A DNA stretch of 64,000 nucleotides, taken from Anaerolineae bacterium (GTDB lineage: Bacteria > Chloroflexota > Anaerolineae > Promineifilales > Promineifilaceae). This document shows positions 25,053 to 34,500 of the stretch, in pieces. Both the position numbers and the translations under genes were made by a program. The stretch lies in NCBI GenBank assembly GCA_030425205.1, contig JAUIAP010000001.1:526393-590392 (forward strand), written 5' to 3'. How positions within the stretch are numbered: the stretch's first letter is position 1; each line of letters begins with the position of its first letter. The notes under the pieces are model-generated. The model was given only the letters and a program-made list of their open reading frames with translations. It made no database searches and had not been told where the DNA came from.

Positions 25053-25772
25053 ATGCGTGTTATCCAGGCCCTATTATGGCCGATTGTAATCGCCGCATTT
25101 CTCTCCGCCATTGGCGGACAACTCTTTATTTACAACGAGTCATTTGACTTTCTCATAACCAATAATGGACTCATATTGGGTGCGTTGGGTTTGGTTTCGC
25201 TGATCGTTGGATCGCGTTGGTATTCTTATGCTGAGCTTGGTATACGCGGTGGCCGTCCACTTTTTGCTGGCTTTGGCTTCGCCTTTTTGGGTTGGATTGG
25301 ATTCCTCATTGCCCGTCTGATCTCTGTGGAGATCGATGCAAACTTTGTGCGCGGTGGGCTGGGGATAACCTACCTTTTTCTGTTGATATTTGAGGCTATC
25401 TGTGTACAACTTTGGACATTTGGTCTACTGTTCCGTGCGCTAAATGAGCGGTATAGTCCGCTTGCCTCCGCCATATTTAGCGGTTTGGCATTTGGCTTTG
25501 CTGGTTTTCTACTTTTCCAAGAATCATTCACGACACGCCTCTCAATTTTGTATTTTGTCGTCTGGGGCTTGTTCTATGGCATCATCCGTTTACGAACGGG
25601 AAGCTGGCTCGGCATTGCGCTGGCACAGTCATTGCAAACCTTGACCGCATGGCATCTACTGCCGCGCACCGATGTCTTCTCACTTGGTTATCTCTATGGT
25701 ATCAGCGGCATCATCTACATTATTGTCATCTGGCGCCTATTTCCCAAGACAGAAGCCGATTTCCGCGTTTGA
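25020..25772 (+). CDS. CPBP-like integral membrane protein with degenerate protease motif
   Basis: About 250 residues with seven or eight TM helices. The second half resembles CPBP (CAAX-protease/bacteriocin-processing) proteins: FEAICVQLWTFGLLFRAL at the place of the EExxxR motif, LAFGFAGFLLF at the FxxxH place and a final SLQTLTAWHLL helix. The first Glu pair and the His expected for catalysis are missing or altered, so it may be a non-catalytic family member. The start is at ATG 25020 or ATG 25053; the 5' end lies within the DnaA-box cluster. Function unknown. Confidence 0.65.
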   Translation: MSKQSTGYPLHMRVIQALLWPIVIAAFLSAIGGQLFIYNESFDFLITNNGLILGALGLVSLIVGSRWYSYAELGIRGGRPLFAGFGFAFLGWIGFLIARLISVEIDANFVRGGLGITYLFLLIFEAICVQLWTFGLLFRALNERYSPLASAIFSGLAFGFAGFLLFQESFTTRLSILYFVVWGLFYGIIRLRTGSWLGIALAQSLQTLTAWHLLPRTDVFSLGYLYGISGIIYIIVIWRLFPKTEADFRV

Positions 25773-25934
25773 GAGTGCGCACGTCGCTCTTAACGACCTG
25801 AACGACTTCTCAATCGCCGTCGGCTTGCACTGTTTGCATGGCTGAGTGGCTATTCTGCACCTGATAACTTTTAGACTATTTCCTATTAGCACGTCATTTC
25901 TGCACTGTTGGGAATCGACGCTTCAAAAACAACC

Positions 25935-26711
25935 ATGACCTACGAAAATATCCTGATCCGCACAGAAGAGCGCGTTGGCATTATCGAGATTAATCGGCCG
26001 AAAGCCCTCAATGCCCTTGACGCACCGACAATGCAAGAAATTGTCGCAGCCCTCAACACCTATGACCAAGACTCGGCTATCGGCGCAATCGTCATTCATG
26101 GCAGCGATCGCGCATTCGCCGCGGGCGCAGACATACGCCAAATGGCTCCCGCGACGCCTGTCGATATGCTCAATATGACCTTTATCGGGTATTGGGATCA
26201 ATTAAAATCAATCGCGAAGCCGATCATTGCGGCCGTATCAGGCTATGCGCTAGGTGGGGGATGTGAATTGGCGATGGCGTGTGACATGATCGTTGCCAGC
26301 GAATCAGCTAAATTTGGACAACCAGAAATCAATCTCGGCATTATTCCCGGCGCAGGTGGCACACAACGATTGACAAAGGCGTTGGGCAAGGCGTTGGCGA
26401 TGGAAGTCTGTTTGGGAGAAAGGTTATTATCGGCCGAAGAAGCCGCCCAGCATGGCCTGATCAACCGCGTCTATCCGATCGAATCCTACCTTGCCGAAGC
26501 AATTTCCCTCGCCAAAAAAGTCGCTAACCAAGCCCCTGTCGCTGCCCGCATCGCTAAGGCAGCCATCAACGCCTCCTTTGAAATGAACCTCGCCGACGGC
26601 ATCGAACATGAGCGCATGTTGTTCTACATGTTGTTCGCCACAGAGGATCAAAAGGCGGGAATGCAAGCGTTCTTGGCCAAGGAGAAGAAACCTGACTGGA
26701 AGGGACAGTAG
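25935..26711 (+). CDS. Enoyl-CoA hydratase/isomerase (crotonase family)
   Basis: The start at 25935 (MTYENILIRTEERVGIIEINRP) gives 258 residues, standard for the family; the frame extends 27 bases upstream. The oxyanion-hole stretch FAAGADIRQM and both catalytic glutamates are present (E111 in GYALGGGCELAMA, E131 in FGQPEINLGIIPGAGGTQRL), so hydratase activity on 2-enoyl-CoA is expected. It is most like the short-chain EchA/FadB1 group used in fatty-acid or amino-acid breakdown. No other beta-oxidation gene lies nearby and it appears to be a single-gene unit. Confidence 0.94.
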   Translation: MTYENILIRTEERVGIIEINRPKALNALDAPTMQEIVAALNTYDQDSAIGAIVIHGSDRAFAAGADIRQMAPATPVDMLNMTFIGYWDQLKSIAKPIIAAVSGYALGGGCELAMACDMIVASESAKFGQPEINLGIIPGAGGTQRLTKALGKALAMEVCLGERLLSAEEAAQHGLINRVYPIESYLAEAISLAKKVANQAPVAARIAKAAINASFEMNLADGIEHERMLFYMLFATEDQKAGMQAFLAKEKKPDWKGQ

Positions 26712-26818
26712 ACGACAGCAGGCAGTTAGCAGTGATCGGCAAAAAGTAGCCCATATACTGTTAACTGCCGCATCTGCAACTGCTCCCACAAAAAACTGAA
26801 CGTCCGTTCAATTACCAT

Positions 26819-26856
26819 ATCCCCCACTTTTCCCACTTTATCCCCCACTTTTCCCA
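26819..26856 (+). repeat. Direct repeat TCCCCCACTTTTCCCA (x2)
   Basis: Two copies of a 16-base C/T-rich unit are separated by a few bases, in the gap between the hydratase gene and the membrane protein gene at 27002. The junction contains TTATCCCCC, a weak DnaA-box-like 9-mer. Nearby are an inverted pair GCAGTTAGCAGT/ACTGTTAACTGC and the palindrome GAACGTCCGTTC. No function is evident. Confidence 0.55.
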
Positions 26857-27001
26857 ATCCTATTGATCTAAAATCAGAACGTGTGTACTATCTCAGCAAC
26901 AAGAAAGAACAGGTGTTCAAAACAAAAGTTCGACACCTGATTGATATTCGTCCAGCATTTCAAGAAGTAAGAATGGATGGGCGAGAGGAGAGTTTGTTGA
27001 G

Positions 27002-27796
27002 ATGAGTATGACAATGCCAAATTTACGCGAGGCTTCCCCCCCCAGTATGATTCGCTCTCGCCACGCACTGATCGGCGCGACGCTCTTAGTTGCCCTCTTT
27101 GCGTTCGAGATTTTTAACTTCGACACAACCAAGTATGCCCTTGCCAGTTTGCTCGGCGATGTTAGTTTTATAGGAATTCAGTGGGCGGCTATTCTCGCCA
27201 TCGCCTTTTGCGCGATTGACTTTGCGGGATTAGCACGCATCTTCACTCCCCAAACAGAGATGAGTGATGAGCCAAAAGAGGTTTGGTATCTGATGGGCGC
27301 ATGGTTGCTTGGCGCAACAATGAACGCCATCATGACATGGTGGGCCGTCTCACTCACACTGCTGGCGAATCCGGTTGGCAACGTTGTTCTTAGCAGCGAA
27401 GTGCTTCTGAAAGTGGTTCCCATCTTTGTGGCTGTGCTTGTTTGGTTGACACGTATTCTCTTTATCGGTGCGCTTTCTGTCACAGGCGACCACCTGTTTA
27501 ATCCACAGGTCCAATCGGTTAAACGCACTGCGCAACAGCCGATTCAGGCGCAACCTTCTCGCGCCGCACAACCTTCTGTGCAAGCGGCTAAAATGCGTGC
27601 AAATCCAGCGGGTAGCAGCTTTCGCCAACGTCACATCGAGGATGAAAACCCAACACTGTTTATTGAGCCACAACCTGCGCAAAAATCTGTCAGCAAGCGA
27701 CAGGTAAAGCCTAAATCGAAGGCACCGATTCGCCCGCAGCGAGCTGGTATTCGGCCGAATACTCGCCCGGCAACGGCGAAAACATACGAAAATTAA
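27002..27796 (+). CDS. Uncharacterised four-TM membrane protein with basic, disordered C-terminal tail
   Basis: I do not recognise this 264-residue protein. Four hydrophobic helices fill about residues 20-160. The last 90 residues are soluble and basic, rich in Gln, Pro, Arg and Lys (for example RQVKPKSKAPIRPQRAG), and likely disordered and cytoplasmic. This could bind nucleic acid or anionic lipid. The ATG follows a GAGAGGAGAG purine stretch. A hairpin terminator lies 50 bases after the stop. Confidence 0.7.
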   Translation: MSMTMPNLREASPPSMIRSRHALIGATLLVALFAFEIFNFDTTKYALASLLGDVSFIGIQWAAILAIAFCAIDFAGLARIFTPQTEMSDEPKEVWYLMGAWLLGATMNAIMTWWAVSLTLLANPVGNVVLSSEVLLKVVPIFVAVLVWLTRILFIGALSVTGDHLFNPQVQSVKRTAQQPIQAQPSRAAQPSVQAAKMRANPAGSSFRQRHIEDENPTLFIEPQPAQKSVSKRQVKPKSKAPIRPQRAGIRPNTRPATAKTYEN

Positions 27797-27847
27797 GTGT
27801 CCGAAAGTCAGGAAATAGTAAACGTCTCAACACGAACCCCCTGACTG

Positions 27848-27880
27848 AAAGCGGCTCATCATTGATGAGTCGCTTTTTTT
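27848..27880 (+). terminator. Intrinsic terminator after the four-TM protein gene
   Basis: The stem AAAGCG...CGCTTT is extended by CTCATCA/TGATGAG with a small internal mismatch, and ends in T7. Confidence 0.9.
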
Positions 27881-28022
27881 ATACTAACAGGAGTGAAATG
27901 TGTTGCTCCTGTAAAATCGTTGTGTTACCATGCCCGTCTAATTAATTGAATTAGCCATCCAATCTGTGCGTCGCACCTTTTTTTGCATTCCCAGCGCATT
28001 TTGTAAGGCAACCTCAAAGAGC

Positions 28023-28080
28023 GTCGTGAAAACGACAAAGTCACAAAAACAGACACTCTGTTTTTGCATTTTTGTATTTT
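28023..28080 (+). promoter_or_regulatory. Two hairpins in the leader of the PIN-TRAM gene
   Basis: GTCGT/ACGAC closes a GAAA tetraloop (28023-28036). It is followed by CAAAAACAG/CTGTTTTTG (28043-28066) and a T-rich tract. The second hairpin resembles a terminator 60 bases before the start codon, so attenuation is possible. The rest of the 27881-28125 gap shows no other signal I can support. Confidence 0.5.
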
Positions 28081-28125
28081 TCGGCACGGACTTGTTTATC
28101 TCCGTTCCAATTAAGGAAGATCAGT

Positions 28126-29190
28126 ATGAAACGAGGGGCTAAGTTGCTTGTTCAGGTCGCAGGCGCGACCCTGGGCATCGCTGTATTGGTAACATTAGGC
28201 GATCTGGTTGCGATTTATACAGATGTTGCATCGTTACAAATCATCCGTTTAATTAGTGGCATTATTGGCTTTGGGTTAGGTATCTTGCTGGTACCACAAA
28301 TGGTTGCAGGTATGTTGGGCGGCTTGCGACGATTATCGGCCGATGCGCTCGCCACAACCCTAATCGGCGCATTGATTGGTCTAACCGCCAGTGCGCTGCT
28401 CGCCTATCCACTCTCCTTCCTCTCCTCACCTCTGCGCATCGTCGCCCCAATCGCCGCCGCCATTTGTATCACCTATCTCGCCATCACGATTATGCATGAC
28501 CGACCGCATGATTTTATGGAGTGGGTAAAATCAATTCGGCCGATTTCAACCGCCACCCCCCCCGTGACTGGCATCGTTGATACAAACACCCCGACGCGCA
28601 AGTCTATCCTGCTCGATACTAGTGTCATCATTGACGGCCGCATCACCGACATCAGCAAAACGGGATTTTTAACCGCGAGCCTGATGGTTCCAAACTTCGT
28701 CCTAAACGAGCTGCAATATATCGCAGATAGCGGCGACGCATTGCGCCGTAAACGCGGCCGACGCGGGCTAGAAGTTCTCAACGTCTTGCAGGCTGAATGC
28801 CCCATCCCGCTTGAAATCACCGACATCGACGTGAGCGAAGTGCGCGAAGTTGATAGTAAGCTGGTTGCATTGGCACGTCATCTTAGCGTGCCGATCATGA
28901 CCAACGACTATAACCTCAATCGCGTCGCTGGTTTACAAGGTGTCACCGTCCTCAACCTCAACGATCTTGCCAACGCTGTCAAGGCAGCCTATCTGCCCGG
29001 CGAAGAGTTGACCGTTAAGGTGATCCAAGAGGGACGTGAACACGGGCAGGGGGTTGGCTATCTTGAAGATGGCACGATGGTTGTGATCGAAGAGGGACGT
29101 TATCATCTCAATCGAATGCTTGAGGTGATTGTCACCAAGGTTTTGCAAACGAGCGCAGGACGCATGATTTTTGCCAAAATTGTTGAATAA
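28126..29190 (+). CDS. Membrane-anchored PIN-TRAM domain protein (YacL-like)
   Basis: The start at 28126 (MKRGAKLLVQVAG) follows AAGGAAG by six bases; the frame runs up to 28072. Four TM helices (about 8-125) are followed by a cytoplasmic PIN nuclease domain. It begins ILLDTSVIIDGRI, with the acidic metal ligands continuing in MVPNFVLNELQ and PIMTNDYNLNRVA. A C-terminal TRAM domain follows (LTVKVIQEGREHGQGVGYLEDGTMVVIEEG), a nucleic-acid-binding fold. This is the order of Bacillus YacL. Its RNA target is not known. Confidence 0.93.
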   Translation: MKRGAKLLVQVAGATLGIAVLVTLGDLVAIYTDVASLQIIRLISGIIGFGLGILLVPQMVAGMLGGLRRLSADALATTLIGALIGLTASALLAYPLSFLSSPLRIVAPIAAAICITYLAITIMHDRPHDFMEWVKSIRPISTATPPVTGIVDTNTPTRKSILLDTSVIIDGRITDISKTGFLTASLMVPNFVLNELQYIADSGDALRRKRGRRGLEVLNVLQAECPIPLEITDIDVSEVREVDSKLVALARHLSVPIMTNDYNLNRVAGLQGVTVLNLNDLANAVKAAYLPGEELTVKVIQEGREHGQGVGYLEDGTMVVIEEGRYHLNRMLEVIVTKVLQTSAGRMIFAKIVE

Positions 29191-29253
29191 CCGAGTACGC
29201 GATCAGCTTGGTCACTAATTACCCGCGGTGACCAAGCTCATCACGCTCCGACG

Positions 29254-30747
29254 CTAGAACTTTGTCTTTAGCAGCGTCTCTGCCGTTTGCAACGCCCCTT
29301 CAATCCATCCCTGCGCCCCTGAATACGCCTCTCCAATCACGTAAACCGGCCACTCATCCAACGGCTGAATCATCTTCTCTTGCACTTCCCAACCCTTGAC
29401 ATGGATATTCCACGAATTCCATGCGCCGCCATAGGGATCTTGCCCCCAATCTTGGAAGCCCGCAGCGTATGCATCGGGCAGATATTCGAGATCATGGACG
29501 ACTTTAAGTTGGCGTTGTGCGTGTTCGATCATGGCACTTGGGCAAGTGTAGCGGTTCCAGCGAGGTTCGGCCGATTCTGGAAAACAGTGCGTCGTACTAT
29601 GCCCCCGATCGGCTAGACCACGCCAAAAACCGACGTGTTCGCCATCATCATAAGATGCCATCACGAGTGAATCGCGCAACTCTTGATTGTAGGCCGCTGG
29701 CCCTTCACGCTCGCTGCCAAAATAGTAGACCTGCCGCAATGGCAAATCAGTCACAGAGCGTCCGTTGTTGACGCCTGCATCCTGCCACCACGCATAGCGG
29801 TAGCAGAGAAATAACTTGAACATAGGGTGGGGCGTGACGGTTGGAATGAGGTCGCGTACCGTTGGATGCAGGAGAAATTCAGTATCATCATCGAGTAGTT
29901 CAAGCGAGCGACGCGGCATAGCCAAAATGAGATGTTGCGCGATTACGGGTGGCGCATCGTCAAATATCAGCTCGATTTGCCCATCCTCCCTTTTAACAAA
30001 TGTATTGAGCCGTTGACCAAGATGGATGTTGCCACCTGCATCGACAAACTGTTTGGCAACCATGCGCGGCAACGTTTCCATGCCGTCTATGATGGTGCGA
30101 TATTGTGCATCAGGACCAAAGTCGGCAAGATACCACGGCAATGCTTCGGCCGCATTCCAGTTCGTCACGAGGGTATCATACCCACCCGCATCAAGGATAA
30201 ACTTAAACGCCTCACTACTCATCACTTGATGCAGCAAGTTCCACCAGCCCAATTCCCAGAGATGTTTGCCCTGAAAGGTGTAGTTCTCCTTCACGTCCTG
30301 CCACTGCTCTTTGGTTAACTTTGTTGCGCCGGGAATCAGCGTGTCGATCGCATTCATGACCAGTTCGCCCGGCGTTTTGCCACGCTCAAGCCAGCTTAGA
30401 CGATAGGGTATCTTTTTGGAATCGGTGAGATCACTGCCGCGCATGTGTTGACCACGCAAATAGTAGATATTCTCGTCGCCACTAACGGGAAACGGGCGTG
30501 TTGCCAGCCCTAACTCAGCCACCAAGTTGCTGACGATTGGTTGATTTGTGAGATAGCGCATTCCCCCAAACTCAGCCTTGATCCCTTGCATTTCGGGCGG
30601 GTCAAGCGAAATCAATCGGCCACCGATGCGGTCGCTTAGTTCGTAAAGATGTATGTTGCGGGTTGGGTCTTGTTTTTGAAGCCGCCAAGCGGCGTAGATG
30701 CCTGAGATTCCGCCGCCTACGATGGCAATGTCAATGTGATTGGTCAT
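29254..30747 (-). CDS. Flavin-containing amine oxidase family protein
   Basis: About 497 residues from ATG 30747, which follows GGAG by nine bases; a TTG lies 15 bases upstream. The N-terminal FAD motif IAIVGGGISGIYAAWRLQ is followed by LYELSDRIGGRL, the GG-motif typical of amine oxidases. The C-terminal end has VYVIGEAYSGAQGWIEGALQTAETLL, the second FAD contact. Substrate classes in this family include amines, amino acids and phytoene-like lipids. The TetR regulator gene upstream on the same strand may control it. Confidence 0.88.
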   Translation of the reverse strand: MTNHIDIAIVGGGISGIYAAWRLQKQDPTRNIHLYELSDRIGGRLISLDPPEMQGIKAEFGGMRYLTNQPIVSNLVAELGLATRPFPVSGDENIYYLRGQHMRGSDLTDSKKIPYRLSWLERGKTPGELVMNAIDTLIPGATKLTKEQWQDVKENYTFQGKHLWELGWWNLLHQVMSSEAFKFILDAGGYDTLVTNWNAAEALPWYLADFGPDAQYRTIIDGMETLPRMVAKQFVDAGGNIHLGQRLNTFVKREDGQIELIFDDAPPVIAQHLILAMPRRSLELLDDDTEFLLHPTVRDLIPTVTPHPMFKLFLCYRYAWWQDAGVNNGRSVTDLPLRQVYYFGSEREGPAAYNQELRDSLVMASYDDGEHVGFWRGLADRGHSTTHCFPESAEPRWNRYTCPSAMIEHAQRQLKVVHDLEYLPDAYAAGFQDWGQDPYGGAWNSWNIHVKGWEVQEKMIQPLDEWPVYVIGEAYSGAQGWIEGALQTAETLLKTKF

Positions 30748-30905
30748 GTCGATTGTCTCCAATGATGCTGCAAATTTTATTTGCGTTCCGTGCGGTAACT
30801 ACCACGCCAAACATTATGCAATACGTTTTGGGTGACATGCAATAGGGAAGATGGTTGATGTTGAAAGATGGGGAAGCAGGCTCTATGAGGTGTGTGGCGG
30901 AAAGA

Positions 30906-31502
30906 TCAATGCGGTTTGCGCAGCAGGCCGTCCATCAAAAGGTCGATCATATAATCGGCCGATTCCTCCATCCCACGCACCATAAACCCACTCGTCCCTG
31001 CATGCGTCAACCCATCCATCAGCGAAAGAAACGCACCTGTCAAATCCCATGAGCGCACATCTTTGGCCTCACCACGCTGGGCAGCCGCCTCAAAACTTAG
31101 CTGAATTGGATGCCAGATATGTTGAAACAACGCCTGTTGAAGTTGCTGACGACTCGGTTCAGATAGCTCCTGCATATCACTTTGCATCATGCTTAACAGA
31201 CCGAGCGGGGCATGTTCGATAAACCACGCAGCGGCGGCCTTGAGCTGTCGGCGTAGATTTGCGTCAGTCGCGTCAATCGCCTCGCGCAATCCGACCCCGT
31301 GCCGCATAAAGTTGCGCGTCATCACTTCGACATATAGCTGCTCTTTACCTTCTGGCACATGGTAGTAGAGGGAGGCTTGCTTAATCCCCAACGCTTTTGC
31401 GATGTCGCGCATCGAGACCGCCTTATAGCCACGCTCTTGAAAAAGTGACTCGGCCGTTTGGAGTACGCGCTGCCGCGATTTAGGATTCGCTTTTCGTGCC
31501 AT
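30906..31502 (-). CDS. TetR-family transcriptional regulator
   Basis: This 198-residue protein has an N-terminal TetR helix-turn-helix (RVLQTAESLFQERGYKAVSMRDIAKALGIKQASLYYHV, residues 13-49) and an all-helical ligand domain after it. The ligand is unknown. It lies between the amine oxidase (downstream, same strand) and the large subtilase (upstream, same strand). No clear palindromic operator is visible in the short gaps. Confidence 0.95.
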   Translation of the reverse strand: MARKANPKSRQRVLQTAESLFQERGYKAVSMRDIAKALGIKQASLYYHVPEGKEQLYVEVMTRNFMRHGVGLREAIDATDANLRRQLKAAAAWFIEHAPLGLLSMMQSDMQELSEPSRQQLQQALFQHIWHPIQLSFEAAAQRGEAKDVRSWDLTGAFLSLMDGLTHAGTSGFMVRGMEESADYMIDLLMDGLLRKPH

Positions 31503-31534
31503 GTTAGCTAGTGTAGCAGATCGCCCCGTTGAAA

Positions 31535-34500
31535 TCAGTTTGGCAGGGCCACAAACGGGAGGTGGATTCGATAGGGTGGGTACAAGATGGCGATGACATC
31601 GCGGGTGATGGGCGTGGTGACACCATCATCGATGTAGGCAACGGCGGTCAAGAATTGATTTTCGGCCGAAATTTGCCCCGTCACAACCCCAGTCACCCTC
31701 ACGCTGCCTCCTCTCTCAATCTCACCTTGCCAGCCCACATGTCCCCCCGTCACACTTTGCAATGTTCCGTCTGACGTGCGCACCGTTTCTGTGATCAATT
31801 GGTGATGGGGCGGGAGGTAGAGATCGGCCGAAATCAGCCCATCTGCCCCTGTATTTTGCAACACAAAGGTGACCTGCCTGCCCGCAAAATGGACTGAGCT
31901 GTTCGCCATATCAGGTGCCGCCATCCACGAATTGACGACTTTTTCAAAGGTCAATCCATGACGCGCATAGCTGATTTGGACGCGATTCTCAATCGCTTCG
32001 CTCGTCTGTTTTGCAGCATAGCTGATTACATGCTCCGCGCCAGTCGCCAGATTGCCCGACCAATAGATAGTGTGCTGGTCTGGGTCATAGGTTGCCCCAT
32101 GTAATGAGCTTGGATCGAGGATTAGATCGGCCGATAATCTGTTCGTAATCGTCACAAAATTAGACGGCGCAGTGGGAAGATTTTTCAACGTCAATCGAAA
32201 TGTGCGCGCCTCATCGCCTGCTCCATGCGGCGTGTCTACGCTAAATGTTGTCTCTCCCAAGTCGCTCAGCCAACCAATTGTGTCCGCGAGAATCGGCTGG
32301 GGATCATTGAGAACTTCGAGCGGTACAGCCCAGAAAACGGTGCGCCAATTTGAGTGTGTCGTCGCAATGCCGCCCACCATGCCGCTGCTGTGCCAGAGGA
32401 CGGGGTTGCTATCAGACTGTGGAATTAACCCATCACCCCACGGATTGTAGTTCGCATAGTCAAACGTTTGTGAGCCGACCAGATTGCTGGGCAACTCCCC
32501 CGATGGTTGCCCGAATGCCACTGTGGGGGTCACCGTTTCAACAAAGTCGCGCACCCCCAGCTTTTCCGTCAGGGGATGCCGACTGTTATAGTAGAGGTAA
32601 TCTTGGCTGACCAAAAATAGGCGACCCCCGTTGGCAACAAACTGGTCGAGTCCATCTGCCTCATGGCGCGTCACCGGTGCAAACCAGTCGGCTCCCGTGA
32701 ACCAGATAACGATGTCATATTGAGCGAGCAATTCGGCCGAAATCTCCCCTCTGCCATCTGCAAAAATCCCCGTATGCCAGCCCGTTTTCCAATAGTCGAA
32801 CGACACGCCCATGCTCGTCAATGTGTCAATATAGAGCTGTTCCTTATCGTACCAACGGTCATCGTCCACCAGCAGTACATCCTGCGGGACGCGATGGATG
32901 AGCGGAAATTCACCATGCGAGCGCGTCGTTTCGGCAAGCAGTCGTGATTGATAGGCACCACTCTCGCCCAACTGCGCTGGCGCATGCACCGTCACAACCA
33001 CATCTCCCGTATCACATGGGCCAAGCGTTAGCGTTGGGGTCGTGAGCGTCGTCTTCCACGGGGAATCGACCTGCAACTGAATGGTTTCTGTCGTCACCTC
33101 GCTCATGTTTTGCACCGTCACGGTGTAGCTCAACTGCTGGTTAGCGACGACAAAATCATCAATCGGGAGAGTTGGAAAATGCAGACCTACCTCGCTGGGC
33201 GGCACATCAAATGCATCAAAACTACGCGCCAACAGTGCGGCGCGATTGGCGCGTCCGCTGATACCCTGCACACCAAACCCAAATAACAGCACGTTAAACG
33301 GTTCGCAGCGCGTCGTTTGTTGCCCAACCACGCGCCCATCTTCTAACCGCAAAATCGGTTGCGACAATGAGCCATGACGAATGCCCAACGTGTCGATCAC
33401 GGTCTGATCGCGGTTTGAATCGTTGCCATTGAAGCCAAATGCTAGGTCGGCGAATGGGTTTGCCAGCCCGCGAACCGTTTGCGTCGGGACGACAGTGCCT
33501 AGATGGGATGCCCCGAGCAATCCATACCAGTAGACGCCCGTGAATGGAGAATTGTCTTCAATTTGGGCAATCGAATGACCGCTCAACAGCAAATCCCCTG
33601 CTGTCCCCAAGTAGTCGGAGATGACCGTTTGTGCGCCAATGATGCCCGGCGATGTGGAAGGATGCGACCAGATGACGTGGTCATAGTTTGCCAAAATCCT
33701 CGCACTGGCGGGTACGTCGATAGATGGATCATACATATCGAATACGTCATAGTTACGATGCAGATCAATCAGTGCTTGCTCGTAAAAGCCGCTCGCGGCA
33801 TCGTTGTACCGCCATGCATCCCCGTTGACGAGCAGCGTCTTTGTTTGGGAGATAAGCTGAAAATGGGCGATCATCGGCCGATTTACCACCCCAATCTCAC
33901 GTCTTTCAACCGAATGTCCCTCCGCCTTCGCCACCACTTCAAACGTTCGACCAAACGGAAGATCGAACGAGTATTCACCATTTGTGCTCGTTTGTGTTTG
34001 CAAAAATGTGTCGGCAATCTGCACTGTTGCCGTCAGCGGTTGCCCTGCGCCATCGGTCACACGTCCCGAAAGCGTCGTGTATGGGTTGCGATTAGGTGTG
34101 TAACTGATCTTTGATGGTGTTGTTGGGTCGATTTGCAAGACTGTCTTGGGCAGCGTGTAGAGGGTAGAATCGGCCGAAACTTCATACGCGCCATCGCGCA
34201 ACCAAACCTCAACCACACCCATTTCATCCGTCAAAAATGAAAATACCGCGCCTGTTTCCGGCTTAATCGACACCTGCAAATTGGGCAATGGCTCCCCATC
34301 TTCCATAAATTGCAGTTGAATGCTTGCCACCTCCAACGCTTGTGCAACCGCCTGATATGCATCGACAATTCCCCAGCCCGTATCAAAATTAGGCGCGTCG
34401 GCCGCAACGCCAACGGTCGTTGTCAAAATTTGCGTGATCCCCGCACGATCCAGACTCGCATCCGCTTGTCGCAACAGTGCAACCAACCCTGTCACATGCG